64,000 nt of DNA from Pseudomonadales bacterium (lineage in GTDB: Bacteria > Pseudomonadota > Gammaproteobacteria > Pseudomonadales > UBA5518), in assembly GCA_022072145.1 (NCBI GenBank), contig JAJVIG010000007.1:1-64000 (forward strand). Direction: 5' to 3'. Below, piece by piece: positions 54,577 to 62,973 of the stretch (positions within the stretch are counted from its first letter, which is position 1; every line of letters starts with the position of its first letter). The notes below the pieces were generated by a model that ran no database searches, was not told the origin of the DNA, and was given only the letters and a program-made list of their open reading frames with translations. Position numbers and translations under genes: made by a program.

Positions 54577-56412
54577 ATGCTTAGCCGCATGCCGCGCCGC
54601 ACCAGAACCCGCAACCGCCCAACGCCGCGCCGTGCGCTCGGCGCGCTGGTGCTCGCCTGCGCGATCGCCTGCGCCCACGCGCAGGACGTGCCGGACGCGC
54701 AGCTCACCTTGAACATGCGTGGCGCCGATATCGTCGCGGTACTGCAATGGGTGGCCGAGGCCACCGGCCGTCGGCTGGTCGTCGATCCACGCGTGCGCGG
54801 CACGCTGACGATCCTCGCCCGCGATCCGATGACGCCCGACGAGGCGCTGGCGGCGGTGATCGACGCCATCAACGTGTACGGCTACACCGCCATCGACCGC
54901 GACGGTGTGCTGCGCATCGTGCCGGCCGCGAACATCCGCACCGGCGCCGGCCAGCTCCTCGACGCGCTGCGGGACCCGCAGCTGGACGTTCCGGTCAGCG
55001 AGGTCGTGCGGCTGGACAACCTGCCTGCCGACGACGTGGCGACCGCTCTGCGCGAACTGGTGCCCCCGCACGGACATCTGGGTGCGCTGGCCGGCGGCAA
55101 CAGCCTGCTGATCACCGACGTCGCGAGCAACGTGCGGCGCGTCGCCCGACTGGCGCGCGAGCTCGACCGCAGCGCGTCGCTGGAACTCGAAGCAATCAGG
55201 CTCCGGCATACGTCCGCCATCGCACTCGCCACCACCCTGCAGAAACTGCTCGGCGAGGACGCCGAGCACGCGCTGCAGATCGCCGCCGACGAAGCGAGCA
55301 ACTCGCTGCTGCTGGCCGGCGGCACCGCGCAGCGTGCACGCACGCGCGAGCTGATCGCGCGTCTGGACCAACCGGAAGTCGCCGAGGGCAGACTCGAGGT
55401 GGTCTATCTGCACTATCTGCCGGCGGCCGAGATGGCGGGCATCCTGCGCGCGATGCACCCGGCGGCCGCCGACGATGCCGCACCCGCGGCGAAGATCGCC
55501 GTCGAGCCCAGCGAATCGACCAACGCGCTGGTCATCAGTGCACCGCCCGATCGCCTCGACGAGATGCTCGCGGTCGTCCGCAAGCTCGATATCCGCCGCG
55601 CGCAGGTGTTGATCGAGGCGATCATCGCCGAGGTCGACGACGCCACCGCGCGCAGCCTGGGCGTGGAGTGGCGCACCGCACTCGACGGCTCCGGCGTCGA
55701 GGCCGTTTCGCGCACCACCAGCGGCAGCGGCGAACTGGAACTCGCGCCCGCGGGGCTCAGCGTCGGCTATTTCCGCAACGGCTCGCTGCGTGCGGTGCTG
55801 CGCGCACTGGAGGTCGACCGCGACAACAGCATTTTGTCCACACCGTCCGTGGTCGCGCTCGACAACCAGGAAGCGGAGATCCTGGTCGGTTCGAACGTCC
55901 CGCTGAAGACCGGCGAGGCGACCGCGCAGGCCACCCCGGCCGACAATCCGTTCGTGACCATCGAGCGCCAGGACATCGGCGTCACCCTGCAGGTGACACC
56001 GAGGATCAACCAGGGGGACGCGATCACGCTCGATATACTGCAGAAGGTCGAATCCCTGAGCGATGCGGAAATCGCGACTGACGTGGTCACCGACAAGCGC
56101 AGCATCCGCACCAGCGTGATGCTGCAGGACCAGGACATCCTCGTGCTCGGCGGCCTGGCGGAGGACCGCAGGATCGACACCGTGCACAAGGTGCCGCTGC
56201 TCGGCGATGTGCCGCTGGTGGGTGCGCTGTTCCGCTCGCGCGGCACCGAAGTGGAGCGGCGCAACCTGATGGTATTCGTGAGCACGCGCATCCTGGCCGA
56301 TGCCGCCGCGGCCGAAGCGCCGACCCGCGAACGCTACGAGCGCATCCGCGACCTGCAGATCCGCCACGATGCCGACGCTCCTGTCCTGCCACCGCTGCCA
56401 TCCGCTCCGTGA
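54577..56412 (+). CDS. gspD: Type II secretion system secretin GspD
   Basis: This 611-residue outer-membrane secretin forms the type II secretion gate. It has a signal-like N-terminus (about 1-35). N0-N3 ring-building domains follow (ADIVAVLQWVAEATGRRLVVDPRVRGTLT, then repeated helix-strand segments). The C-domain has VLIEAIIAEVDDA, IGVTLQVTPRINQGDAITL and VPLLGDVPLVGALFRSR. Met 5 (54589) could be the start instead. It is coded opposite to the other gsp genes, convergent with gspB, and separated by REP palindromes. No pilotin or GspC gene is in view. Confidence 0.93.
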   Translation: MLSRMPRRTRTRNRPTPRRALGALVLACAIACAHAQDVPDAQLTLNMRGADIVAVLQWVAEATGRRLVVDPRVRGTLTILARDPMTPDEALAAVIDAINVYGYTAIDRDGVLRIVPAANIRTGAGQLLDALRDPQLDVPVSEVVRLDNLPADDVATALRELVPPHGHLGALAGGNSLLITDVASNVRRVARLARELDRSASLELEAIRLRHTSAIALATTLQKLLGEDAEHALQIAADEASNSLLLAGGTAQRARTRELIARLDQPEVAEGRLEVVYLHYLPAAEMAGILRAMHPAAADDAAPAAKIAVEPSESTNALVISAPPDRLDEMLAVVRKLDIRRAQVLIEAIIAEVDDATARSLGVEWRTALDGSGVEAVSRTTSGSGELELAPAGLSVGYFRNGSLRAVLRALEVDRDNSILSTPSVVALDNQEAEILVGSNVPLKTGEATAQATPADNPFVTIERQDIGVTLQVTPRINQGDAITLDILQKVESLSDAEIATDVVTDKRSIRTSVMLQDQDILVLGGLAEDRRIDTVHKVPLLGDVPLVGALFRSRGTEVERRNLMVFVSTRILADAAAAEAPTRERYERIRDLQIRHDADAPVLPPLPSAP

Positions 56413-56420
56413 CCTGACAT

Positions 56421-56537
56421 GCCCCTGTAACCGCTCCGGGCTGCGCCCCGCGCTCATGTAGGTCCGGGCTGTGCCCGGACATGCTCGTGTAGGTCCGGGC
56501 TGTGCCCGGACAGTGTTCGGCCACAGGCCGAACCTAC
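56421..56537. repeat. REP palindromes between gspD and gspB
   Basis: Two direct GTAGGTCCGGGC...GCCCGGACA elements (56458-56481 and 56489-56512) and one inverted TGTTCGGCC...GGCCGAACCTAC (56514-56537); a degenerate copy is at about 56430-56450. The GTAG head of the inverted copy supplies the TAG stop of gspB. These sit between convergent genes. Confidence 0.85.
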
Positions 56538-57181
56538 GGGGGGGCCACCGTTGCGAGGTGCACGCGCTTGCGCTGGAAGCCGACGATGATGCCGTCGGGA
56601 ACGATCTCGAGCAGTTCCAGATCCTGCCCCAGCGACTGCCCCTCGCGCACGCGGAAACCGTTGATGATTGCGGTGCGTTGCTCCGGCGCCGCGGAGTAGA
56701 CGTGCATCGAGACGGTCAGCCCGTGCAGGAAGCGCTGTTCGCCTTCGCTCAGTTGCCATGGCTCCAGCAACTCACCGGCACTGTTCGCGGGCGTGCCCGG
56801 CACAACCGCAGGTGATGCAGGCAGCGCACTCGAAGCGGACACGTCGGTGGCCTCGACTGCGGCCGGCTGCGTATCCACGTCGGCAGCGACGCCTGGTGCT
56901 GCCTCGGCGGCCACCTCCGGCTGGCCGGTGGCACGCGTGCCGCCCACCTCGGCAACCAGCGCTGGCGGCTCGCTGCTCCGCTCGAGCAGTCGGGGGCCGA
57001 ACCAGGTCCCGACCGCGAGTCCGCCGCACGCCAGTGCGATGCCGGGCAATGCCGTCAGGGCACGCCGCATTCCGTGCGGCCGCGGGGGCGCCTGGAACGC
57101 GTGGATCGACTGCAGCGGCGTACCCGCCTCGCGCCGTCGCTCCTGCTCGGAGCGGCGCAGTGCGTCGAGGATGTAGGACAT
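56534..57181 (-). CDS. gspB: General secretion pathway protein GspB
   Basis: A 215-residue inner-membrane protein starting MSYILDALRRSEQERRR, the hallmark of GspB. One transmembrane helix (about 40-60) and a Pro/Ala-rich stretch lead to a C-terminal periplasmic domain (GEQRFLHGLTVSMHVYSAAPEQRTAIINGFRVREGQSL). With GspA it helps the secretin insert through peptidoglycan. The ATG at 57181 is 1 bp after the gspA stop. The stop codon lies in a REP element. The rest of the frame upstream is an extension. Confidence 0.9.
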   Translation of the reverse strand: MSYILDALRRSEQERRREAGTPLQSIHAFQAPPRPHGMRRALTALPGIALACGGLAVGTWFGPRLLERSSEPPALVAEVGGTRATGQPEVAAEAAPGVAADVDTQPAAVEATDVSASSALPASPAVVPGTPANSAGELLEPWQLSEGEQRFLHGLTVSMHVYSAAPEQRTAIINGFRVREGQSLGQDLELLEIVPDGIIVGFQRKRVHLATVAPP

Positions 57182-57182
57182 C

Positions 57183-58304
57183 TCAACCGCCCCCGGGTGC
57201 AGCGAGTGCTGCCAGCAGGTCCCGGTCCACGCCGCCGCCCGGTGGCAGCCCGGCATGGGCGCGGAAATACTCGACACGCGCCAGCACCACATAGCCGTCT
57301 CCCACTTCGAGCAGCCGTTTCAACCCCGCCCCCAGCGGCAGCGCCGTCAGGGTATCCGCGGGCAGCATGCCTCCCACCAGCACGCGCGCCCCGTCCGGCA
57401 CACCGCGCAGCGCCAGCGTGCCGGCGATGCTGCCCGACAGCACCGCCGCGCCGAGCGCGGCGAACCACGGCCACCGGCGCCGCACTGGAGCGGCCGCCTC
57501 GCCGCGCACCTCGCGGATCGCGGCGCGCACGTGCCGGCGCGCGATCGACCGCGCGCCCTCGCCGTAGACGCCGAGCAGCACGCGATCGCACAGCACGTTC
57601 AGCACCCGCGGAACCCCGGTGCTCGCCGCGTACAGGCGGCGCACGGCCCACGGCGGAAACAGTTCCTGGTACATCCCGGCAACCGCGAGCCGGTGGTTGA
57701 TGTAGGCCCGCGTATCGCGCAGATCGAGCGCACGCAGGTGGTAACGCGCCGTGATCCGCTGCTCGAACTGCCGCATGTCGGGACGCGCGAGCAACGCGTT
57801 CATTTCCGGCTGGGCGAGCAGGATCAGCTGCAGCAGCTTGCGCTCGTTGGTCTCGAGGTTCGTCAGCAGCCGCAATTGTTCCAGCACCTCGGGCGCGAGG
57901 TTCTGCGCCTCGTCGATCACCACCACGACGCGATATCCACGCGCATGCGCCTCGAGCAGATGCCGCATCAGGCGCTCGGTGTGGTGCTTGACCGTGTCCT
58001 GCCCCCCGGCGCGCGCGACGCCGAGCTCATCGCAGATCGAGGCCAGCAGTTCCGCCGGCGACTGGCGGGGATTCACGATCAGCGCGAGCTCGGTCTTCTC
58101 GGGCAGTTGCTGGAGCAGGCAGCGGCAGACGGTGGTCTTGCCGGTGCCGACCTCGCCGGTCAGCAGCACGAAGCCGCCGCTCGCCCCGACGCCGTAGAGC
58201 AGGTGCGCGAGCGCCTCGCGATGCTGGTTGCTCAGATACAGGTAGTGCGGGTCCGGCGCGATCGAGAACGGCAGCGCGCGCAGGCCGAAGTAGTGCTGGT
58301 ACAT
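57183..58304 (-). CDS. gspA: ExeA/GspA-family AAA ATPase
   Basis: This 373-residue ATPase has Walker A GEVGTGKTT near 52, Walker B VVVIDEAQNL, LRLLTNLET sensor regions and one transmembrane helix (about 280-300). A short periplasmic part (about 305-373) follows. It carries the family start MYQHYFGLRALPFSIAPDP. With GspB it remodels peptidoglycan to assemble GspD. It follows gspM by 3 bp. Confidence 0.92.
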   Translation of the reverse strand: MYQHYFGLRALPFSIAPDPHYLYLSNQHREALAHLLYGVGASGGFVLLTGEVGTGKTTVCRCLLQQLPEKTELALIVNPRQSPAELLASICDELGVARAGGQDTVKHHTERLMRHLLEAHARGYRVVVVIDEAQNLAPEVLEQLRLLTNLETNERKLLQLILLAQPEMNALLARPDMRQFEQRITARYHLRALDLRDTRAYINHRLAVAGMYQELFPPWAVRRLYAASTGVPRVLNVLCDRVLLGVYGEGARSIARRHVRAAIREVRGEAAAPVRRRWPWFAALGAAVLSGSIAGTLALRGVPDGARVLVGGMLPADTLTALPLGAGLKRLLEVGDGYVVLARVEYFRAHAGLPPGGGVDRDLLAALAAPGGG

Positions 58305-58307
58305 CGG

Positions 58308-58859
58308 CTAGCCGCGCAAGGTCACGTTGACGTCCACGCGGCCGAGCGCCCCCGGGCGCGTGTCGATCGTGAACGCATCGATGCGAACGCCCTCGCGGCG
58401 CAGCGCAGCGAACCAGCGCACGGTGTCGGCGAAAACGACGTCGCGCAGTTCCACCCGCACGCCATCGTTGCCGGCGGGACGCATCGAGGCAAAGGCCAGA
58501 CCGAACTCGCTTGCCACCGCGTTCGCCGTGACCGCCAGCGGCCGCGCAGCGGCATCCGGCACCGCCGCATAAACCGTCTGCGCCACGCTCCGCTGCGCCT
58601 GCAGCCAGTGCAGCAACTGTTGCTCGCGCACCAGGTGCGCACGCGCCGCATCGATACGCCGCTCGAGCGGCGCGAAGACCAGTGCGTAAACGGCAAGCGC
58701 GCCGCACAGCACCGCAAGCACCGCCAGCGCCCGCCGTTCCCGCGCGCCGAGCCCCTCGTGCCACAGGATCAGGCGCTGCCCGGCATCGGACGCCAGCAGC
58801 CGGCTCGCGGCATCCTCGAACACGCGTCGCACGGGTCCGAACGCTCCCGAATCGATCAT
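58308..58859 (-). CDS. gspM: Type II secretion protein GspM
   Basis: A 183-residue inner-membrane protein with a cytoplasmic start, one helix (about 43-62, ALAVLAVLCGALAVYALVF) and a ferredoxin-like periplasmic domain. It binds GspL in the assembly platform. The start overlaps the gspL stop by 4 bases (ATGA). Homology is low, as usual for GspM, so position and topology carry the call. Confidence 0.85.
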   Translation of the reverse strand: MIDSGAFGPVRRVFEDAASRLLASDAGQRLILWHEGLGARERRALAVLAVLCGALAVYALVFAPLERRIDAARAHLVREQQLLHWLQAQRSVAQTVYAAVPDAAARPLAVTANAVASEFGLAFASMRPAGNDGVRVELRDVVFADTVRWFAALRREGVRIDAFTIDTRPGALGRVDVNVTLRG

Positions 58860-60124
58860 GGCAGCACCCGCAGTTGCAGGCTCGCGCTGGCAAGACCGCC
58901 TTCCTCGAGCGGCTCCCCCAGCGAGGCACCGATGCCCGCCCCGTCGGCCAGCGTCTCGAGCCGGTACAGCCGCTCCAGCGATGCTGCCGCCAGATCGGCC
59001 TCCAGCACGCCGTCCTGGGCACGGAACTCGAGTCCGCGCACGCTGACGCCTTCGGCGTCCCGCGAATCCAGCACGCGCGCGAGTGCGGCCAGCGCCTGCA
59101 ACTCCCCGCCACCCGCTTCAGCGGCCAGCGCGAGCCGTGCCTGCGCCTGCCTGCGCAGGTTCACGATCCGCGGTTCATCGGGAAACAGCTCGCGAAAACG
59201 CGCCACCGCCGCCTCGTGCGTACTCTCGGCACGGTGTTCGATCCAGGCGCTGGCGGCGGTGCCGCCGAGCAGCAGCACCGCGAGGCATGCCGCCACCGCC
59301 AGTCCGGCGCGCCGCCACTGGTCCCGCAGCAGCCTGTCGCGCCGCGCGCCCGCGTAGCCACCCTGGCAGAGGTCGATCCACGGTCCCGCCCTATGCATGC
59401 CTGCCGCAAGGATTTCGACCAGCGGTTCGACGCAGGCCCTGCGCACGACCGGACGCCCGGTGTGCTCCTCGATCGCCGACGCCAGCGCCGGCAATCGAGC
59501 CACGTCCTCGGGCGACTCCACGCAGGCGCCGAGTTCGACGCGCGAGCACGGGAGACGCTCGCCGGCGAGCGCCAGTGCGAGCACGGCGACCAGGTTTACA
59601 GCATCGACGACCACGCCGCGATAATCGCCGAGGCGCAACAGCGCACGGCCAGCGTGCATGTGCACGTGCACCGCTCCGGTCTCGCGCGGCAGCAGCAACT
59701 GCTCGGGGATCAAGGTGGCCGGCGACAGGCCTGCTCCGTGCAGGGCATCCAGCCAGGCGATCATCTGTGCGTGCGCGATCACCGCGACCGGCACGCGGTT
59801 ACCGTGCAGCGCGCGCGGGATCGCGAGGTGTGTTTCACGCAGGTCGCCCAGCACATGCTCCTCGACCATATACGGCAAGGCCTTGCGCAGGTGCGCGGCC
59901 TCGCGCGAGGGAATCGTGACCTCGGTCAGCATCACCGCGTCGCCGGCAGCGAAGACGTCGACGGGTGCATCGGCCGCCGCTGGCCCCGCAGCCTGGCGCA
60001 CGTCCGCCAGCGCACAGCGCCCGCACCCGAGCACGCGCGCCTCGGCGTCGAGCAGCACCCAGGCCACGGTCGTCGCGGCATCCGGGCGCGGGGATTCGAG
60101 ATGCAGTCCGATACGAGGTTTCAT
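58856..60124 (-). CDS. gspL: Type II secretion protein GspL
   Basis: This 422-residue protein has a large cytoplasmic actin-like domain (about 1-270, with IPSREAAHLRKALPYMVEEHV and IPEQLLLP), one transmembrane helix (about 290-310) and a periplasmic ferredoxin-like end. It links the GspE ATPase to GspM and the pseudopilus. The start is 6 bp after the gspK stop. Confidence 0.9.
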   Translation of the reverse strand: MKPRIGLHLESPRPDAATTVAWVLLDAEARVLGCGRCALADVRQAAGPAAADAPVDVFAAGDAVMLTEVTIPSREAAHLRKALPYMVEEHVLGDLRETHLAIPRALHGNRVPVAVIAHAQMIAWLDALHGAGLSPATLIPEQLLLPRETGAVHVHMHAGRALLRLGDYRGVVVDAVNLVAVLALALAGERLPCSRVELGACVESPEDVARLPALASAIEEHTGRPVVRRACVEPLVEILAAGMHRAGPWIDLCQGGYAGARRDRLLRDQWRRAGLAVAACLAVLLLGGTAASAWIEHRAESTHEAAVARFRELFPDEPRIVNLRRQAQARLALAAEAGGGELQALAALARVLDSRDAEGVSVRGLEFRAQDGVLEADLAAASLERLYRLETLADGAGIGASLGEPLEEGGLASASLQLRVLP

Positions 60125-60130
60125 GACACC

Positions 60131-61063
60131 CTAGAGTCTAGCCGCATCGTTGCGCGCGAGCAGGACTATTGTGCCTTTGGCCGCGTCGCGGCGCAGCAGT
60201 GCCTCGACCCGGACGTGGCGCTCGCGGAACGCCGCATGCGAGTGCACGCGGAAGAACTCACTGCCCACGGCAAGGCGCCCGGGCGCGGCGCCGAACACCG
60301 CCCCGGCCTCCGCCACCGAGCGCAGCGGCGTCCGCTCGCGACGCGCGATCAGGCTCGCGAGTGCGGTCTCGCGCCCCGGCTCGGCCCACGCGACGAGCAC
60401 CGCCGGTGGTGCGGTGTTGAGGTTCAGCGGCGTCGCGGGTGGCAGCGTACCCAGCAACCCGCCAAGCGCCTCCCACCAGGCCGGGTCGAAACCGGGCACC
60501 GCCCGCAGTTCGCTGGCGTCCGTGAACGGCCGGTCGAGCGCCGGCGGATCGGCCGGCTCGGGCGACCCGCTGGCCGTGAGGCGGTCGGCATCGATCCAGT
60601 CGGCAACCACCGACGCGAACGCCGGATCGGCCCCGCCCGCACGCAGCAGCCGCGCGAAACGCCTCACCCCGGCCGGATCCACCACGCCACGCGCATCGAG
60701 CAACCCGTTCAGGTTGAACAGCGCGCTTTCGTCGGTGATTTCGATCTCCAGCAGACCGTCGTCGATCTCGAAGCGTCGCGTGCCCCCGGCCCAGCTCTCG
60801 CGCAAATGATCGACGGCCGCACGATCGCCTCCGGTACGCACGTCCTCACGCAAGAGCACCCGCGCCAGCTCCTCGCCACCCAGCGCGTAATAGCGCGCCT
60901 GCACGGTGTCGGCGAGGTCCGCGCTGCGCTGCAGCGCCAGCTGACCGGCACGCAGCATCCGCCCCGCCATCAGAGTCGCGAGCGCGAACACCAGCAACAC
61001 CAGCACCAGCGCGACCCCGCGCTGGTGTGTGCGCGGGCGGCGCTCAACGCAGCGCGACGACAC
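60131..61063 (-). CDS. gspK: Type II secretion minor pseudopilin GspK
   Basis: A 310-residue pseudopilin that caps the pseudopilus tip. The prepilin site is GVALVLVLLVFALAT after a short charged leader; it lacks the Glu at +5, as GspK proteins do. A saposin-like region and PLNLNTAPPAVLVAWA follow, typical of the family. The start is a GTG at 61063 with GGGAGG 7 bases upstream. It overlaps gspJ by 20 bp. The longer upstream frame is not coding. Confidence 0.92.
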   Translation of the reverse strand: MSSRCVERRPRTHQRGVALVLVLLVFALATLMAGRMLRAGQLALQRSADLADTVQARYYALGGEELARVLLREDVRTGGDRAAVDHLRESWAGGTRRFEIDDGLLEIEITDESALFNLNGLLDARGVVDPAGVRRFARLLRAGGADPAFASVVADWIDADRLTASGSPEPADPPALDRPFTDASELRAVPGFDPAWWEALGGLLGTLPPATPLNLNTAPPAVLVAWAEPGRETALASLIARRERTPLRSVAEAGAVFGAAPGRLAVGSEFFRVHSHAAFRERHVRVEALLRRDAAKGTIVLLARNDAARL

Positions 61064-61661
61064 GCACCACCTCCCCGATCCCCGCATGCAGCAACCGGAA
61101 CTCCACCGCGACCGGAACGCGCTCGTAACCGGGCATACCCGGGCGCTCGCCGCCCGTGGCCGGTGGCGGCCATGTCGCGTGCCACACCCCGTGTTCATCG
61201 AGGTAACGCAGCGCGAACTCCCCGACTCCCTCGGCCAGCACACGGCGCACCGCGCCCTGCGCACCGGCGGCGCCGAACGCGGCGTGGCGCGTCAACACGC
61301 CACCGTCCTCGAGTTCCCACAGCACGCGCTGCAGCCGGCTGCGCGCTCGCCCCAGGGAGTTGCTCACCCCGACGCGGGTCAGCGCGACCGCGCCACGCGG
61401 CGGCGCACCGTCGAGCACGGGTTCCGCGAACGGATCGGCCCGCAGTTGCCAGCGTGCCGGCAGCGCCGCGAGGTCTTCCTCGAGCAACCGCACCGTGCGC
61501 TGCAACGCCGCCACGCTGCGCTGGCGTGCGAGCGCGCCGTCCTCGAAGCGCGCGGTGGCAGCGAGCAGTCCGTAGGCGCCGACGCCGAGCAGGGCGACGA
61601 TCGCCAGCGCGAGCAGCGCCTCGAGCAGCGTGAATCCGCGCGCGTCGCCGATCCTGCTCAT
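61044..61661 (-). CDS. gspJ: Type II secretion minor pseudopilin GspJ
   Basis: A 205-residue pseudopilin with cleavage site RGFTLLEALLALAIVALL (Glu at +5), then a beta-rich domain with WELEDGGVLTRHAAF and a long loop rich in Pro/Gly. It forms the tip with GspI and GspK. The start overlaps the gspI stop by 4 bases. Confidence 0.92.
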   Translation of the reverse strand: MSRIGDARGFTLLEALLALAIVALLGVGAYGLLAATARFEDGALARQRSVAALQRTVRLLEEDLAALPARWQLRADPFAEPVLDGAPPRGAVALTRVGVSNSLGRARSRLQRVLWELEDGGVLTRHAAFGAAGAQGAVRRVLAEGVGEFALRYLDEHGVWHATWPPPATGGERPGMPGYERVPVAVEFRLLHAGIGEVVRVVALR

Positions 61662-62041
61662 CGTTGCGCCACGAATCCGGCCAATTCGACCACGATGCGT
61701 TCCTCGCCTGCCACGGTCACCGCGACCTCGACGCGGTGCAGTCCGGTCTGCGCAGTCGGCAACACCCGCCGCGTGACCACCCAGTCGCGGCCGCCGAGGG
61801 ACACCGTGGCTTGCCCGTCGATGTCCGGCCCGGACGCAGCGCCGGGGAAACCCACGCGCAGTTCGTCGAGCGCGTTCTGCGCTGCCCACAGGGCGAGCGT
61901 GCGTTCCTCGATGCGTCGCTGGCGCTCGGCGAAGTTCCCGCTCGCGAGCACGAGCGCCGCTGCGAGCACGGCGAAGATCGCCAGCGCCACCAGCACCTCG
62001 ATCAGCGTGAATCCGCCGTGCCTACTCGAGTTCAAGCCCAC
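61658..62041 (-). CDS. gspI: Type II secretion minor pseudopilin GspI
   Basis: A 127-residue pseudopilin with prepilin site GGFTLIEVLVALAIFAVLA, an N-terminal helix and a small beta domain (WVVTRRVLPTAQTGLHRVEVAV). It nucleates the tip complex with GspJ and GspK. It overlaps the gspH end by 20 bp. Confidence 0.93.
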   Translation of the reverse strand: MGLNSSRHGGFTLIEVLVALAIFAVLAAALVLASGNFAERQRRIEERTLALWAAQNALDELRVGFPGAASGPDIDGQATVSLGGRDWVVTRRVLPTAQTGLHRVEVAVTVAGEERIVVELAGFVAQR

Positions 62042-62555
62042 CGCCTCCCTCGCCGCGCAGCGTGGCGGCCGCCGGCCCGGACTCTCCGGCGTGGAACAAG
62101 GCGCTGAACGGGGTGATCTCGCCGCTGGAGAGCAACAGCACCTCGACCGACTCGCCGTCCGTCGTTGCCGCCGTCGCGTCCGTCAGCGCCTCGGCGCTGC
62201 CCGCGAGCGCCTCGGTCTCGATCTCGATGCGCAACCCGTGCGGGAGCCTGCGCTCACCGAGCAACGGATGGCTGGCCTCACGCCATTGCCGTTCGCCGGC
62301 GTCGAAGCGCAGGAAGCGATACGATCCGGAGCCGACGGCCAGCAGGTATTCCTCCCCCTGCAACATCGCTTCCTCGCTCGCGAAGGCGATCCGGTCACGC
62401 AGCGCCGCGGCTTCCTCGCGCGCGCGCCGCTCTTCGATGCCACCGACGGCGAGTACCGCCATGCCGGACAGCAGCCCGAGCAGCGCCAACGCCACCAACA
62501 ACTCGAGCAGCGTGAAGCCCCGTAGCTCAGAGATCCTTGTGGAAGATGTCGGCAT
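62022..62555 (-). CDS. gspH: Type II secretion minor pseudopilin GspH
   Basis: A 177-residue pseudopilin with prepilin site RGFTLLELLVALALLGLL and a beta-sandwich body. It links the tip complex to the GspG shaft. The ATG at 62555 lies inside the end of gspG (overlap 29 bp); an ATG at 62567 is an alternative that would add four residues. The end is Gly/Glu-rich (GEGGGGLELE). Confidence 0.9.
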   Translation of the reverse strand: MPTSSTRISELRGFTLLELLVALALLGLLSGMAVLAVGGIEERRAREEAAALRDRIAFASEEAMLQGEEYLLAVGSGSYRFLRFDAGERQWREASHPLLGERRLPHGLRIEIETEALAGSAEALTDATAATTDGESVEVLLLSSGEITPFSALFHAGESGPAAATLRGEGGGGLELE

Positions 62556-62964
62556 CGTTGCCCTCACCGCCCTCTCGCCCGTCGGCGCCGTAGCTCATCA
62601 GGTCGAAGCCGCCATCGGGATAGCGCAGGAACTGGTACTCGTTGCCCCACGGATCGCGCGGCAACTGCTTCTTCTTCAGGTAGCCCGCCGGATTCCAGTG
62701 CCGCGGCTCTGGGGCGCCTGAAGGCTTCTCGACCAGCGCCTGCAGTCCCTGCGCGGTGGAGGGGTAGCTGCCGTTGTCGATGCGGTACAGATCCAGCGCT
62801 TGACCGAGCGTCGCGAGGTCGGCGCGCGCGGCGGTGACCCGCGCCTCGTCGACCCGCCCCATGATGTTCGGTGCGAGCAGCCCGATCAGCACACTGATGA
62901 TGACCACCACCACCATGATCTCGATCAGCGTGAATCCACGATCGCGGCAAAACGGGATGTGCAC
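62527..62964 (-). CDS. gspG: Type II secretion major pseudopilin GspG
   Basis: A 145-residue main subunit of the pseudopilus. The prepilin site is RGFTLIEIMVVVVIISVLIGLLAPNIM. The calcium-binding C-terminal end has WGNEYQFLRYPDGGFDLMSYGADGREGGEGNDADI, which matches the family. The leader is MHIPFCRD. It lies 9 bp after gspF. Confidence 0.95.
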   Translation of the reverse strand: MHIPFCRDRGFTLIEIMVVVVIISVLIGLLAPNIMGRVDEARVTAARADLATLGQALDLYRIDNGSYPSTAQGLQALVEKPSGAPEPRHWNPAGYLKKKQLPRDPWGNEYQFLRYPDGGFDLMSYGADGREGGEGNDADIFHKDL

Positions 62965-62973
62965 GGCAGGCTC

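Noticed and set aside
61064-61264. N-terminal extension of GspK
   Set aside because: The extension overlaps the body of gspJ, and the ribosome site directly before the GTG at 61063 gives a proper short prepilin leader.
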